Position numbers and translations under genes: made by a program. A stretch of DNA of 64,000 bases. Origin: an uncultured Sulfurovum sp. (GTDB lineage Bacteria; Campylobacterota; Campylobacteria; Campylobacterales; Sulfurovaceae). The DNA is taken from NCBI GenBank assembly GCA_913055205.1, contig CAJXJN010000005.1, positions 1 through 64,000 of the forward strand. Direction: 5' to 3'. Below the pieces are notes generated by a model that was not told where the DNA came from, ran no database searches, and saw nothing but the letters and a program-made list of their open reading frames with translations. This document shows, in pieces, positions 45,025-53,545 of this stretch (the first letter of the stretch is position 1; each line of letters starts with the position of its first letter).

Positions 45025-45742
45025 AGAGATACAGTATAAAGAACATATGTTTCAACTCTCCTATGAGTTGGTGAACCCTTCACAGGATGATGCACTCCTC
45101 GTACTGCATGGATGGGGAAGTAACAAAGAGATCATGAAACAAGCCTTCGGTAAGTTTTTGCCGGAGTATAAACACATCTACCTTGACATGCCGGGTTTTG
45201 GTAAAAGTACCAATGATATGATCCTGACCACTGAGGATTATGCCAAGATAGTACAACGTTTTTTAGATGAACTTGGTATTGCACCTGCCATAGCCATGGG
45301 ACACTCTTTTGGGGGAAAAGTCTCAACACTGCTTAATACACCTTGTTTGGTGCTTCTTTCTTCGGCAGGTGTGGTCACAGAGAAACCCTGGTCAGTGAAG
45401 ATCAAGATCGCTACCTTTAAACTCCTCAAACCTCTTGGTATGAAAAAGATACGTGAACTTTTTGTAGCACCGGATGCACAGGGTATGAGCCATGAGATGT
45501 ATGAGACGTTTAAAAATGTAGTGGATGAAGACTTTGAGGCCAGTTTTGCCAAAAGCAAAAGCAAGGCACTGTGTTTCTGGGGCAAAGAGGATACTGCAAC
45601 ACCGCTTTATACGGGAGAGAAGATCGCCGGGCTCATAGAGAACAGTAAGTTCTATCCGCTGGACGGTGACCACTTCTTTTTCTTAAAACACACTGCTTTC
45701 ATCGCAGAGACTATTACTGAACAATGTAAGGATAATCACTAA
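45014..45742 (+). CDS. Alpha/beta hydrolase
   Basis: 242-residue cytoplasmic hydrolase fold. Oxyanion motif LHGWGSNKE (31-39), nucleophile Ser98 in AMGHSFGGK, the acidic residue around GKEDTATP and His in LDGDHFFFLKH. It overlaps the transpeptidase gene by 11 bases and abuts murF with no gap, an arrangement I recall from other Campylobacterota. Substrate unknown. Confidence 0.85.
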   Translation: MASKEIQYKEHMFQLSYELVNPSQDDALLVLHGWGSNKEIMKQAFGKFLPEYKHIYLDMPGFGKSTNDMILTTEDYAKIVQRFLDELGIAPAIAMGHSFGGKVSTLLNTPCLVLLSSAGVVTEKPWSVKIKIATFKLLKPLGMKKIRELFVAPDAQGMSHEMYETFKNVVDEDFEASFAKSKSKALCFWGKEDTATPLYTGEKIAGLIENSKFYPLDGDHFFFLKHTAFIAETITEQCKDNH

Positions 45743-47197
45743 ATGTTACTGCTCAATATACTTTTTTATACACTTTTTATTTTGGCTATGGGTTACTATG
45801 CGATCACCAATCTTCAATGGTACAGCTATAAACTTGAACGTGTCATATTCCACCATACCAAGACATGGTGGCACTTTGCTTACTTCTTGGTACCGTTTGC
45901 ACTTTATGAACTGGTAAGCAGTACTTCCGATTATGGTTTTGTAGTGGTCCTTGTCTATTTGGCAGTACTGTTCCGGTGGTACAGAGGACTTGACAAGCCA
46001 TTGGTGTGGACGGGAAGGGTCAAACGCTTCTTTGCTGCGATGCTTCTTTTCTCTGTCTTTATAGTGGTAGTGTTTCATCACTTTGCCGTGATCCTTCCTA
46101 TCTTCCTGGCATATTTCATTTCACTTTTCATTGAAAAGATGCTTTTTAACGGTTTTAAGGTCAAAGCACAAAAGAAGATAGAAGGAATGGAAGATCTGAC
46201 AGTAGTGGGTATTACTGCGAGTTATGGGAAAACAAGCATCAAAAATTATGTGGAGCATCTTCTTAAAGCGAAGTACAGAACCTATGCAACACCGCGTTCT
46301 GTAAATACACTGGGCGGTGTTATGAAAGATGTCAATGATGATCTGCCTGAAGATACAGAGGTCTATGTTGTTGAGATGGGTGCCAGAGGTGAGGGTGACA
46401 TTGCTGAGATCACTACTTTTGTAAACCCTCAGTATGTAGTCGTGGGCAAGATAGGACCGGCACATATTGAGTACTTTAAGACTATGGAGAATATCCGTAA
46501 TACCAAAATGGAGATACTTCAAACTGAAAGACTCAAAGAGGCATGGATACACGAGAGTGCTATGGTGAAACCAGAGTCAAATGTACATACCTTTGGAAGC
46601 AAAGAGAACCTGGATGTAAGATCAGGTGTACCTGCACCGGAATTTGTCATAGAAGATGTAGAAGCTACACTTGATGCAACAAGCTTTACGCTGAACGGTG
46701 TACGTTACTCTGCAAGTATTCTGGGTGCATTCAATGCCATGAACCTGGCTGCTGCAGTACTGGTAGCAAAAGCATTGGGACTGACCGATGAAGAGATACA
46801 AAAACAACTCTCCACACTCAAACCTGTAGATCACAGACTCCAGCGTATCGATGCAGGTGGTAAAGTCATTCTTGATGACAGTTTCAATGGAAACATAGAC
46901 GGAATGATGGCTTCATTTGACCTGGTATCTACCTATGAGGGCAGAAAAGTGGTGATCACTCCGGGGCTTGTTGAGGTAGATGATGAACTGAATATTCAGG
47001 TAGCCAAACGTGCCAATGAAGTGTTTGATCTGGTAGTCGTTACAGGTGATCTGAACTATGCCATCTTCAAAGAGCATGTCGATGCAGACAAGTTGGTCAA
47101 ACTTGCGAGTAAAGCTGAGATGGAGACGATGTTGGTTGAGCAGACAATGCCGGGAGATCTCATCTTGTTTGCAAATGATGCACCGTCTTTTGTTTAA
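45743..47197 (+). CDS. murF: MurF-type Mur ligase with membrane N-terminus
   Basis: 484 residues. The first ~135 residues form four or so hydrophobic helices, a feature of Campylobacterota MurF; the Mur ligase core follows with P-loop GITASYGKTSIKN (156-168), VYVVEMGARGEGDI (about 210-223), the NAMNLAAAVLVAKAL block and HRLQRI...ILDDSFNGN. It adds D-Ala-D-Ala to UDP-MurNAc-tripeptide to finish the peptidoglycan precursor. It starts immediately after the hydrolase stop. Confidence 0.88.
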   Translation: MLLLNILFYTLFILAMGYYAITNLQWYSYKLERVIFHHTKTWWHFAYFLVPFALYELVSSTSDYGFVVVLVYLAVLFRWYRGLDKPLVWTGRVKRFFAAMLLFSVFIVVVFHHFAVILPIFLAYFISLFIEKMLFNGFKVKAQKKIEGMEDLTVVGITASYGKTSIKNYVEHLLKAKYRTYATPRSVNTLGGVMKDVNDDLPEDTEVYVVEMGARGEGDIAEITTFVNPQYVVVGKIGPAHIEYFKTMENIRNTKMEILQTERLKEAWIHESAMVKPESNVHTFGSKENLDVRSGVPAPEFVIEDVEATLDATSFTLNGVRYSASILGAFNAMNLAAAVLVAKALGLTDEEIQKQLSTLKPVDHRLQRIDAGGKVILDDSFNGNIDGMMASFDLVSTYEGRKVVITPGLVEVDDELNIQVAKRANEVFDLVVVTGDLNYAIFKEHVDADKLVKLASKAEMETMLVEQTMPGDLILFANDAPSFV

Positions 47198-47214
47198 CTT
47201 TCTTTTGTCTCTCC

Positions 47215-47264
47215 TTGTTACTTTTTCTTTTTTGTACTACGACAAAAGAGAAAGAAGTAAGCAA
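47215..47264. terminator. Large imperfect palindrome after murF
   Basis: ttgttactttttcttttttgt and acaaaagagaaagaagtaagcaa pair over about 20 bases around a short loop. It could end murF transcription. The sequence type also recurs widely as an intergenic repeat in bacteria, by recollection. Confidence 0.5.
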
Positions 47265-47345
47265 AAAGAAAAAAACGTAAAGAACTGACGTATTTTAAAA
47301 ATTGCCTTGATTATTTAAGCTTAGATGTATTAACGTTGCTACCTG

Positions 47346-47780
47346 CTATTTCCCCATCTTCTTAAAAAAGAGTTCATGATTTGGACTTTTGATGGTAATA
47401 CCGTCTATCCCGTATTTTCTATCTTCTCTTACAGAAAACCCCTCTTTGAGTGTTTCATGCAGTCGTTTGCTTACCCAGTTGTGGATTGGCTCCCTGCATG
47501 CCATTTTGGTTGAGATGAGTACCGGGGTTCTCATATTGCTATTGGAATTTTTTTTCAGTGCTCCGCCTATACGGTTGCATCCGTCAAATCCGCTGAGTTT
47601 CATTTTGTTCATATCAAAATCTAAAATGGCTCTTGCCTTACGTACTTCTTTGCCATCCATCACGCGCAGATGCCAGTTCCCGTTGAGTTCGTCAGGGTCA
47701 ATATGCTTTGTCTCAGCCGATACCTGACAGGTCAATAAAGAAACCAAAGCGGTGATAATAACTATTTTTCTATAAAGCAT
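47346..47780 (-). CDS. META-domain (HslJ-like) exported protein
   Basis: 144 residues with signal peptide (RKIVIITALVSLLTCQVSA). META-domain hallmarks are LNGNWHLRVMDGKEV, LSGFDGCNRIGG (near 75-86) and TKMACREP (near 102-109). In E. coli HslJ is a heat-inducible outer-membrane-associated protein linked to novobiocin resistance; the role here is unknown. Single gene. Confidence 0.85.
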   Translation of the reverse strand: MLYRKIVIITALVSLLTCQVSAETKHIDPDELNGNWHLRVMDGKEVRKARAILDFDMNKMKLSGFDGCNRIGGALKKNSNSNMRTPVLISTKMACREPIHNWVSKRLHETLKEGFSVREDRKYGIDGITIKSPNHELFFKKMGK

Positions 47781-47841
47781 TCAAAAACTTCCTTAGGGGA
47801 TATTTTTGATATTATATTGCAGATTAACCAACGGAGCATAA

Positions 47842-48636
47842 ATGAGATCGGTTTTTTTATTTTTTTTATTTTTGACTGCACTTTTCAGTCAGGATATCCA
47901 ACTTACGCAAAAACAGGCAAACTATATCGCCAAAAAAGTATGGCAGAATGAAGGTGCGGGAAAAGACAAATATTTGATATGGTGGAACAAAGGTGAAGAT
48001 TTTGCTTCACTTGGCATAGGGCATTTCATCTGGTTCCCAAAAGACCATACGGAGCGTTTCAGAGAGGTTTTCCCTATGGTGGTGGAATTTATGCAGAAAA
48101 AAGGTGTAGAGATGCCAAAATGGCTTACTCCTGAAACAGATCTTCCCTGGCAGACGAAAGAAGCGTTCTTCAGAGCAAAAAAAGCCAAAACCAAACAGTA
48201 TATGGAACTTTTTCATTTCCTTAAAAGAACCATGCCTTACCAGGCAGAATTCATGGCAGACAGGCTCAGTAAAGCACTCCCCCAAATGCTGGAGAGCATA
48301 GAAGATGAGAAAAAAGCAGATGTCATTCAAAGACGTTTTTATGAAGTGATGCATAACAAAGACGGAAGCATTAATGAAAGAGGTCTTTATGTGCTTCTGG
48401 ACTATACCAACTTCAAAGGAGAAGGTACACTTAAAAGTGAACGCTACAAAGGGCAGGGGTGGGGATTGCTGCAAGTACTTTGGAACATGGATGATAAGGA
48501 GCTCAACAAGCAAAAAGCTTTTGCTGAGTCTGCTAAAAGCATGCTCTCAAGACGTATTAAAAATTCCCCTCCTGCCCGTGGTGAAGAGCGTTGGAGAAAA
48601 GGGTGGAATGTGAGGCTTGATACATATTGGAAGTAA
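47842..48636 (+). CDS. Secreted protein of unknown family, possibly lysozyme-like
   Basis: 264 residues with signal peptide (RSVFLFFLFLTALFS). Residues 20-60 contain IAKKVWQNEGAGKDKY...ASLGIGHFIWFP, which loosely recalls the Glu...GIGH catalytic segment of phage-type lysozymes; the rest is helical (about 90-180) and ends GKGWGLLQVLWNM-like and RWRKGWNVRLDTYWK. I recognise it as a conserved hypothetical but cannot name a family. Single gene, divergent from the META gene. Confidence 0.65.
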   Translation: MRSVFLFFLFLTALFSQDIQLTQKQANYIAKKVWQNEGAGKDKYLIWWNKGEDFASLGIGHFIWFPKDHTERFREVFPMVVEFMQKKGVEMPKWLTPETDLPWQTKEAFFRAKKAKTKQYMELFHFLKRTMPYQAEFMADRLSKALPQMLESIEDEKKADVIQRRFYEVMHNKDGSINERGLYVLLDYTNFKGEGTLKSERYKGQGWGLLQVLWNMDDKELNKQKAFAESAKSMLSRRIKNSPPARGEERWRKGWNVRLDTYWK

Positions 48637-48701
48637 TCTTGACAATTTCTCTGCAAGTAGCTAAAATAGTACTAAAAAAGATACTAAAAAGGATATAAAA
48701 A

Positions 48702-48953
48702 ATGACACAAATTTTAGCAAACTATACAGCAAGTATCTCTGAACTGAAAAAAAGTCCCTCTTCTGTCATAGAAGAGGCACATGGTGAGACAGTGGCTATT
48801 TTGAACCATAATAAGCCCAGTGCCTATTTGGTTCCCAGTGATGTATATGAGAATATGATGGATATTCTGGATGATTACTATCTAATGAAAGAGGTAGAAG
48901 AGAGATTAAATGATGGACAAAAGCCTGTCAAGGTCAATATAGATGAGCTATGA
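48702..48953 (+). CDS. Antitoxin, RelB/Phd type
   Basis: 83 residues. The N-terminal half (ANYTASISELKKSPSSVIEEAHGETVAILNHNKPSAYLVP) is a Phd/YefM-like DNA-binding fold, and the acidic C-terminal tail would wrap the toxin. It overlaps the toxin gene by 11 bases. As usual for such pairs it should repress its own promoter. Confidence 0.88.
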   Translation: MTQILANYTASISELKKSPSSVIEEAHGETVAILNHNKPSAYLVPSDVYENMMDILDDYYLMKEVEERLNDGQKPVKVNIDEL

Positions 48954-49230
48954 GCTTCATTTTAAACCTAAAGCACTTAAAGAGTGGAAAAAACTTAATC
49001 ATAGTGTAAAAGAGCAATTTAAAAAAAAGCTAAAAGAACGATTGGAACAACCAAAAGTTGTAAAAGACAGGCTTAAAGGGTATGAAAGTATCTACAAAAT
49101 AAAATTACGAAGTGTTGGCTATAGATTAGCCTATGAAGTAAAAGATGAAGAGGTAATTGTGTTGGTTCTGGTTGTAGGCAAAAGAGAGAACAATAGTATA
49201 TATGATAATCTAAAAGCAAGAAGTGAGTAG
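48943..49230 (+). CDS. RelE-family toxin
   Basis: 95 residues; basic mRNA-interferase fold (SYELHFKPKALKEWKKL start; KIKLRSVGYRLAYEV with the key Arg; VLVVGKREN near the end). It would cut mRNA at the ribosome when free of antitoxin. The next gene's ATG follows its stop directly, so the TRAP gene may be co-transcribed with this toxin-antitoxin pair. Confidence 0.9.
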   Translation: MSYELHFKPKALKEWKKLNHSVKEQFKKKLKERLEQPKVVKDRLKGYESIYKIKLRSVGYRLAYEVKDEEVIVLVLVVGKRENNSIYDNLKARSE

Positions 49231-51108
49231 ATGGAATTGCAATTTTCTTATTATTTGGACCGGATCTCAAAATACAGCGGATATCTAGCAGCCATCCTGG
49301 TAGTTATCCTCTCACTTTTAGTAGCCTATGATGCAGGGATGCGTTACCTGTTCTCTGCCGGCTCCATTGCTTTGCAGGAAGTAGAGTGGCATCTTTTTGA
49401 TGTGATTTTTTTACTTGGTCTTACCTATGCGCTTAAACATGACAAACATGTAAGAGTAGATATTTTCTTTGAGCGTTACAGTCCCGATACAAAATCCATA
49501 GTACAGATACTCTCTATGCTTCTACTTGTTGTGCCTTTTTCACTTTTGTTCTTGAATGATGCGTTTGATATGACGTATCAGAGTTATGTGCAGCATGAAG
49601 TCTCTTCTGATCCCGGGGGATTGACGCATCGTTGGCTCATTAAGGCTATGTTGGTGGTGGCTTTTGTGTTGTTGCTTCTTCAGGCTGTGAGTGAAGTGCT
49701 TAAAGCGTATCATCGGTTAGAGAATAAGATGGCACTCATCAAAACCCTCGTAGGTATAGCCCTTGTGGCTATACTCATTTATATGGCGTGGTTTAACCGT
49801 ATGGCATTTTGGTTTGATCCGGTATTCCTCATGTTCGGTTTGGCTTTGGTTTTACTTATGGCAGGCTTTCAGGTAGCCTTTGTCTTTGCAGGAGTGGCAC
49901 TCTTTTTTGCTCTCATAAGTGATGAAGTAGGCTTGGGAGTACTTGAGATGCTTCCTTACAGGACCTACGGCATTATGGGTAATGTTACGCTGATGGCTGT
50001 ACCGCTTTTTATCTTCATGGGGCTCATTCTTGAAAAGTCCAAGATGGCAGAGAATCTGCTTAGTTCTATGGGGAAACTTTTTGGGCAGGTAAGGGGCGGT
50101 TTAGCTATTTCTGTGGTGCTTGTGGGGGCTATTTTGGCAGCGAGTACAGGTATAGTAGGAGCTTCAGTGGTGATGATGAGCCTTATTGCTCTGCCTTTGA
50201 TGCTGAAACACCATTACTCACCTGCATTGGCTTCAGGGAGTATTGCAGCGAGTGGAACACTGGGACAGCTTATCCCGCCGTCCATCGTCCTCATTGTTCT
50301 GGGTGATCAGATGCACCTTTCTGTGGGTGACCTGTTTAAGGCGGCAGTCGTACCGGGACTGCTGCTTATTATCCTCTACATTATTTATATTTTACTCATT
50401 GCATATTTCAATAAAGAAGTTGCACCTGCTATTGTTTCAGACGAGCCATACGCTAAAGTGGTCAAAGAAGCGGTTAAAGCCATCATCCCGCCGCTTTTAC
50501 TCATAGGGGCAGTGTTGGGGTCGATCTTTGCGGGGATCGCATCTCCTACAGAATCGGCGGCTATTGGGGTGCTTGGAGCTATGGGATTGGCTGTATTTAA
50601 CAGAGCTTTCTCCTTTGATCTTGTGCGTTACGCAAGCATAGAAACCGTTAAGCTCACCGCGATGATCTTCATGATACTCATAGGAGCAACAGCATTCTCA
50701 CTGGTATTTAACGAACTGGGTGGAGGAGACATGGCACTGGAGTTCTTTACAGGAGATATAGGAGACAAATGGACATTCATCCTCATAGCAATGCTTGTCA
50801 TCTTCTTACTGGGATTCTTCATAGACTTTATCGAGATAGCCTTCGTAGTTGTACCTATCTTGGTACCTATCGTGGCATCGTTTGGTATAGACCCGGTATG
50901 GTTTGCCATTCTCATCGCGATGAACCTGCAAGCCTCCTTCCTCACCCCACCTTTTGGATTTGCGTTGTTCTATCTCAAAGGAGCAGCAGGGAACAAGGTG
51001 AGTACGGGAGCTATCTATAGGGGTGTGGTTCCGTTTATCTTGTTGCAAGTGTTGGCGTTGGGGATCATTGTGTTATTCCCGGAACTGATCTATCTGTTTG
51101 GGAAGTAG
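49231..51108 (+). CDS. TRAP transporter, fused DctQ-DctM membrane subunits
   Basis: 625-residue inner-membrane protein. Residues 1-165 are a DctQ small subunit (four helices; WHLFDVIFLLGLTYALKHDKHVRVD) and 175-625 a DctM large subunit (GLILEKSKMAENLL, SIAASGTLGQLIPPSIVLIV, GIASPTESAAIGV, FLTPPFGFALFYLKG). It imports an organic acid or similar solute with Na+. No DctP-type binding protein is nearby. A diverged copy of its last 26 codons and flank lies at 56506-56630. No clear ribosome site precedes its ATG; coupling to relE is likely. Confidence 0.92.
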   Translation: MELQFSYYLDRISKYSGYLAAILVVILSLLVAYDAGMRYLFSAGSIALQEVEWHLFDVIFLLGLTYALKHDKHVRVDIFFERYSPDTKSIVQILSMLLLVVPFSLLFLNDAFDMTYQSYVQHEVSSDPGGLTHRWLIKAMLVVAFVLLLLQAVSEVLKAYHRLENKMALIKTLVGIALVAILIYMAWFNRMAFWFDPVFLMFGLALVLLMAGFQVAFVFAGVALFFALISDEVGLGVLEMLPYRTYGIMGNVTLMAVPLFIFMGLILEKSKMAENLLSSMGKLFGQVRGGLAISVVLVGAILAASTGIVGASVVMMSLIALPLMLKHHYSPALASGSIAASGTLGQLIPPSIVLIVLGDQMHLSVGDLFKAAVVPGLLLIILYIIYILLIAYFNKEVAPAIVSDEPYAKVVKEAVKAIIPPLLLIGAVLGSIFAGIASPTESAAIGVLGAMGLAVFNRAFSFDLVRYASIETVKLTAMIFMILIGATAFSLVFNELGGGDMALEFFTGDIGDKWTFILIAMLVIFLLGFFIDFIEIAFVVVPILVPIVASFGIDPVWFAILIAMNLQASFLTPPFGFALFYLKGAAGNKVSTGAIYRGVVPFILLQVLALGIIVLFPELIYLFGK

Positions 51109-51142
51109 GTGGGTGCGAGTAGCGTCCAAGACAACGTTTGAT
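51009..51142. repeat. Left copy of the dctM-tail duplication
   Basis: The last ~100 bases of the TRAP gene plus about 34 bases beyond, ending acgtttgat, recur at 56506-56630 with roughly one change in eight and an 11-base gap. The copies are in direct orientation and enclose the accessory island. Confidence 0.8.
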
Positions 51143-51144
51143 TT

Positions 51145-51243
51145 GAGAAACAAGGTAAATTAATGGCTTTAATATTTGAATTTTTATGTATCTCTATGCG
51201 ACACTTAAAAGCTCGATATTTTCCGTTTATTACCTTGTTTCTC
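51145..51243. repeat. 99-bp element with perfect 14-bp inverted ends
   Basis: gagaaacaaggtaa at 51145-51158 and its exact reverse complement at 51230-51243 enclose 71 bases without an ORF. It lies between the TRAP gene and dgt at the island's left edge. It may be a small mobile element or a structured RNA/terminator. Confidence 0.5.
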
Positions 51244-51268
51244 CTCCTAGGTTTTATTATAAGCTATA

Positions 51269-52477
51269 TTATTTAAAGTATAATTTTTCAGTACTACCTT
51301 TACCAAAATATTTTTCATATTCTTGGGCAGCAAATGAGTCCATCATTCCTGATATATAGTCAGTTATAATACGGTCTTTACAATCATGAATTGTTCTTAG
51401 TTCGGCTGGTAATAAAATATTATTTTTATTATATGTTTCATCACTATATACTTCAAATAAACCTCGTATAATTTTTTCTCCTCTTTTTTCATAGAGTTGA
51501 ATATCTTTTTTACGTAATATTGCCTTAAATAATAATTTTTTTAATCCTTCGGCTAATAAAGCATGATTTTTATATCCTAATTCACCACTTACTAAGCCTA
51601 TATCTGAACATAATATATGTACAATTGTAGATGTTAATTCTTTTTTTAATACTATTGAATACTCTTCTGAAGAATTTAAACTATTTGATTTTGATGCTTC
51701 CATTTGAATATTTTTTGTAATATCTATCATTGATTGTAATGCAGAAGTATATTTTTTATTGATTCTAAATTCATGAACAATTTCACCTAGACTTATCATT
51801 CCAAAACTTATTGCATCTTCTAAGTCATGAGCAGCATATGCTATTTCATCTGCTAAATCCATAATTTGAGCATCTATACTTTTTTTTATTGATAGATTAT
51901 TTTTTTGTAATTCATTTGATAGAAACTTATAGTCATCATCATATAAAAACTTTTCAGAATTTTCTTCTTTAGTAAAAAAATATTTTGTTACTGACATTAA
52001 TGTTCTAATATTTAAATTAAGACCTGAATATTTATGGTGTTTTTTTTCTAATGTATTGAGTATTCTAAATGCTTGAGCATTTCCTTCATAACCTCCACAA
52101 TCAGAACTTAATTCATTTAAAACTACTTCTCCATGATGACCAAATGGTGGATTTCCAATATCATGTGCAAGTGCAGCTGTTTCAGTAACAACAGTATCTT
52201 CTAATTCAAGTCCAAAAGCTATTGTTCGTGCAATTTGTGCTACTTCTAAACTATGAGTAAGTCTATTTCGATTAAACTTATTAGCATCAACTCCTAATAA
52301 TTGCATTTTACCTTGCAATCGTCTAAATGATGATGAATATAAAACTCTTGCATAATCCCTCATTAGTATTTGTCTATTATTTGAACGAGTATCATTAGTT
52401 TCATGAATACGATATTCTAAACATTTAATTAACTTTTCTTGTTCTTGTGCATATTCTTTTGTTTCGGTATCATACAT
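51269..52477 (-). CDS. dgt: dGTP triphosphohydrolase-like HD enzyme
   Basis: 402-residue HD-superfamily hydrolase. Family motifs are YSSSFRRLQGKMQLLG (about 48-63), RNRLTHSLEVAQIAR with the first His (71-85), the HD pair in ALAHDIGNPPFGHHGE (about 103-118), and MDLADEIAYAAHDLED with the last metal Asp. Such enzymes split dNTPs to deoxynucleosides and triphosphate; some deplete dNTPs in phage defence. Base composition is clearly more AT-rich than in the flanking genes, suggesting transfer. It is first gene in the island, on the minus strand, with no partner downstream. Confidence 0.88.
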   Translation of the reverse strand: MYDTETKEYAQEQEKLIKCLEYRIHETNDTRSNNRQILMRDYARVLYSSSFRRLQGKMQLLGVDANKFNRNRLTHSLEVAQIARTIAFGLELEDTVVTETAALAHDIGNPPFGHHGEVVLNELSSDCGGYEGNAQAFRILNTLEKKHHKYSGLNLNIRTLMSVTKYFFTKEENSEKFLYDDDYKFLSNELQKNNLSIKKSIDAQIMDLADEIAYAAHDLEDAISFGMISLGEIVHEFRINKKYTSALQSMIDITKNIQMEASKSNSLNSSEEYSIVLKKELTSTIVHILCSDIGLVSGELGYKNHALLAEGLKKLLFKAILRKKDIQLYEKRGEKIIRGLFEVYSDETYNKNNILLPAELRTIHDCKDRIITDYISGMMDSFAAQEYEKYFGKGSTEKLYFK

Positions 52478-52519
52478 ATTTATTCCTCATCTATTTGTAG
52501 TTCGTTTTACTTATAACGT

Positions 52520-52580
52520 TTGAGTTTACCAATAAATGCCTACGAGGCATTTTCCTCGTCCCAAGCTTGGGGACAAGTAC
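52520..52580. repeat. REP palindromes near the RAYT remnant
   Basis: atgcctacgaggcat and gtcccaagcttggggac are two adjacent palindromes just past the stop of the decayed RAYT. They match the expected place and form of its REP sequences. ggggacgagg recurs at the end of the second remnant near 56456. Confidence 0.55.
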
Positions 52581-52606
52581 TTGATCCTTTTATCTGCGGA
52601 ACCTCT

Positions 52607-52810
52607 CTATTTCAAGTAATCCTTAACACCTTCATAGTCCCTGGAAGAACTATATCTCCAATGTCTAGCTTCATCTACATACCCTCTTTTTACAGGGGTC
52701 TCATGTATATATTGTATCTTATTTATACCCTTAAGGGGCAACCCCTGTCATCATGACATCTGTTTGCATCAGCTGAGGATGAAATACGTATATCTATTTC
52801 TTCCCATAGG
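52607..52810 (-). pseudogene. Decayed REP-associated transposase, copy 1
   Basis: The minus strand reads FHPQLMQTDVMMT, then after a short insert KIQYIHETPVKRGYVDEARHWRYSSSRDY and a stop. This matches the C-terminal third of the intact transposase at 54316 (YQPKLMQNDLML..KIEYIHQNPVKHGYVDEAIHWRYSSARDY). A 21-base insert with a palindromic cccttaagggg brings a stop, and the upstream two thirds are lost. The plus-strand ORF 52520-52756 in the track is only its shadow. Confidence 0.8.
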
Positions 52811-53005
52811 AGAAGTGTATCATTTTTTTATTTCATTATGAGCTTTTTGGGATGCATATATAACTGATGCATTCCTAAGCTGAAGCTTTGGGGCAAGAAA
52901 AACTGCATACTCAAGCAGACAAAATGTAGCTTTATGTAGAATCAAGGTCTAACTTTGAATTTGGTTTGAAGACTTGGGCAGGTCTCGGTTAGCTATAGCT
53001 ATTTA
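52690..53005. repeat. Duplicated segment around the transposase remnant, copy 1
   Basis: Long stretches of 52690-52860 and the segment aactttgaatttggtttgaa (from about 52951) recur at 56310-56505. The shared sequence extends beyond the transposase remnant, so the duplication was of a segment, not a simple transposition. Copy 1 has about 90 extra bases at 52858-52950. The gene-free gap 52478-53113 is otherwise empty apart from the promoter region of the next gene. Confidence 0.75.
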
Positions 53006-53116
53006 AGTTATATTTGAATATTAAGTAGATATTCTATAGTAAGTACCTTGTTTATTTCTTGTTATATGATTTAAATTGACACCTAATAAAGATACACTAT
53101 TCTAAAAGGAGAATTG

Positions 53117-53545
53117 ATGGGAATTTTTAGTAGTTTATTTAGTAACAAACCAAAAGTGAGTTATGATCAAAAAGTTATTGAATATATAACAATATTCAAA
53201 GATGCATCTTTAGCAATGGTTACTAAAAACTTAATGAAGTCAGATGATAACAAGATGAAAATGTATATGTATTTTTTTGGTGTTATAGATTATGTTGCTC
53301 AAAATAACAACATCAGTGATTCAGAAACAATAGCAATACTAAAAGCATTTTTAATGAACGAATTAAACGTTCCATCTGATAAAGTTCGTTACATAGTTAA
53401 TGAACTCATGGATAATACAACTAATGAGTATTATATGGAATACATGGTTATAGGAGGGAATGCAATTAGTGCATGGGCTAATGGAGATAGTTTTGCTCCA
53501 ATGAAATTATTGGATATTCTTAATCCAATTAGTAAGGATATCTAA
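53117..53545 (+). CDS. Unknown small protein, island gene A
   Basis: 142 residues from the ATG at 53117 with aaggag eight bases upstream; the track's TTG at 53114 is not needed. It opens GIFSSLFSNKPKVSYDQKVI and is mostly helical, with no signal peptide or membrane helix. I recognise no family. Its stop is directly followed by the ATG of gene B, so both are one transcription unit. AT-rich codon use like dgt and gene B points to a shared foreign origin. Both proteins begin with a similar short G-[IF]-F phrase, perhaps a targeting or membrane-contact segment. Confidence 0.75.
   Translation: MGIFSSLFSNKPKVSYDQKVIEYITIFKDASLAMVTKNLMKSDDNKMKMYMYFFGVIDYVAQNNNISDSETIAILKAFLMNELNVPSDKVRYIVNELMDNTTNEYYMEYMVIGGNAISAWANGDSFAPMKLLDILNPISKDI

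Noticed and set aside
51145-51243. Inverted-end element considered as a retron RNA
   Set aside because: No reverse transcriptase gene is nearby.
52520-52756. 78-codon plus-strand ORF in the track
   Set aside because: It is antisense to the decayed RAYT, whose matching protein is on the minus strand; no ribosome site.
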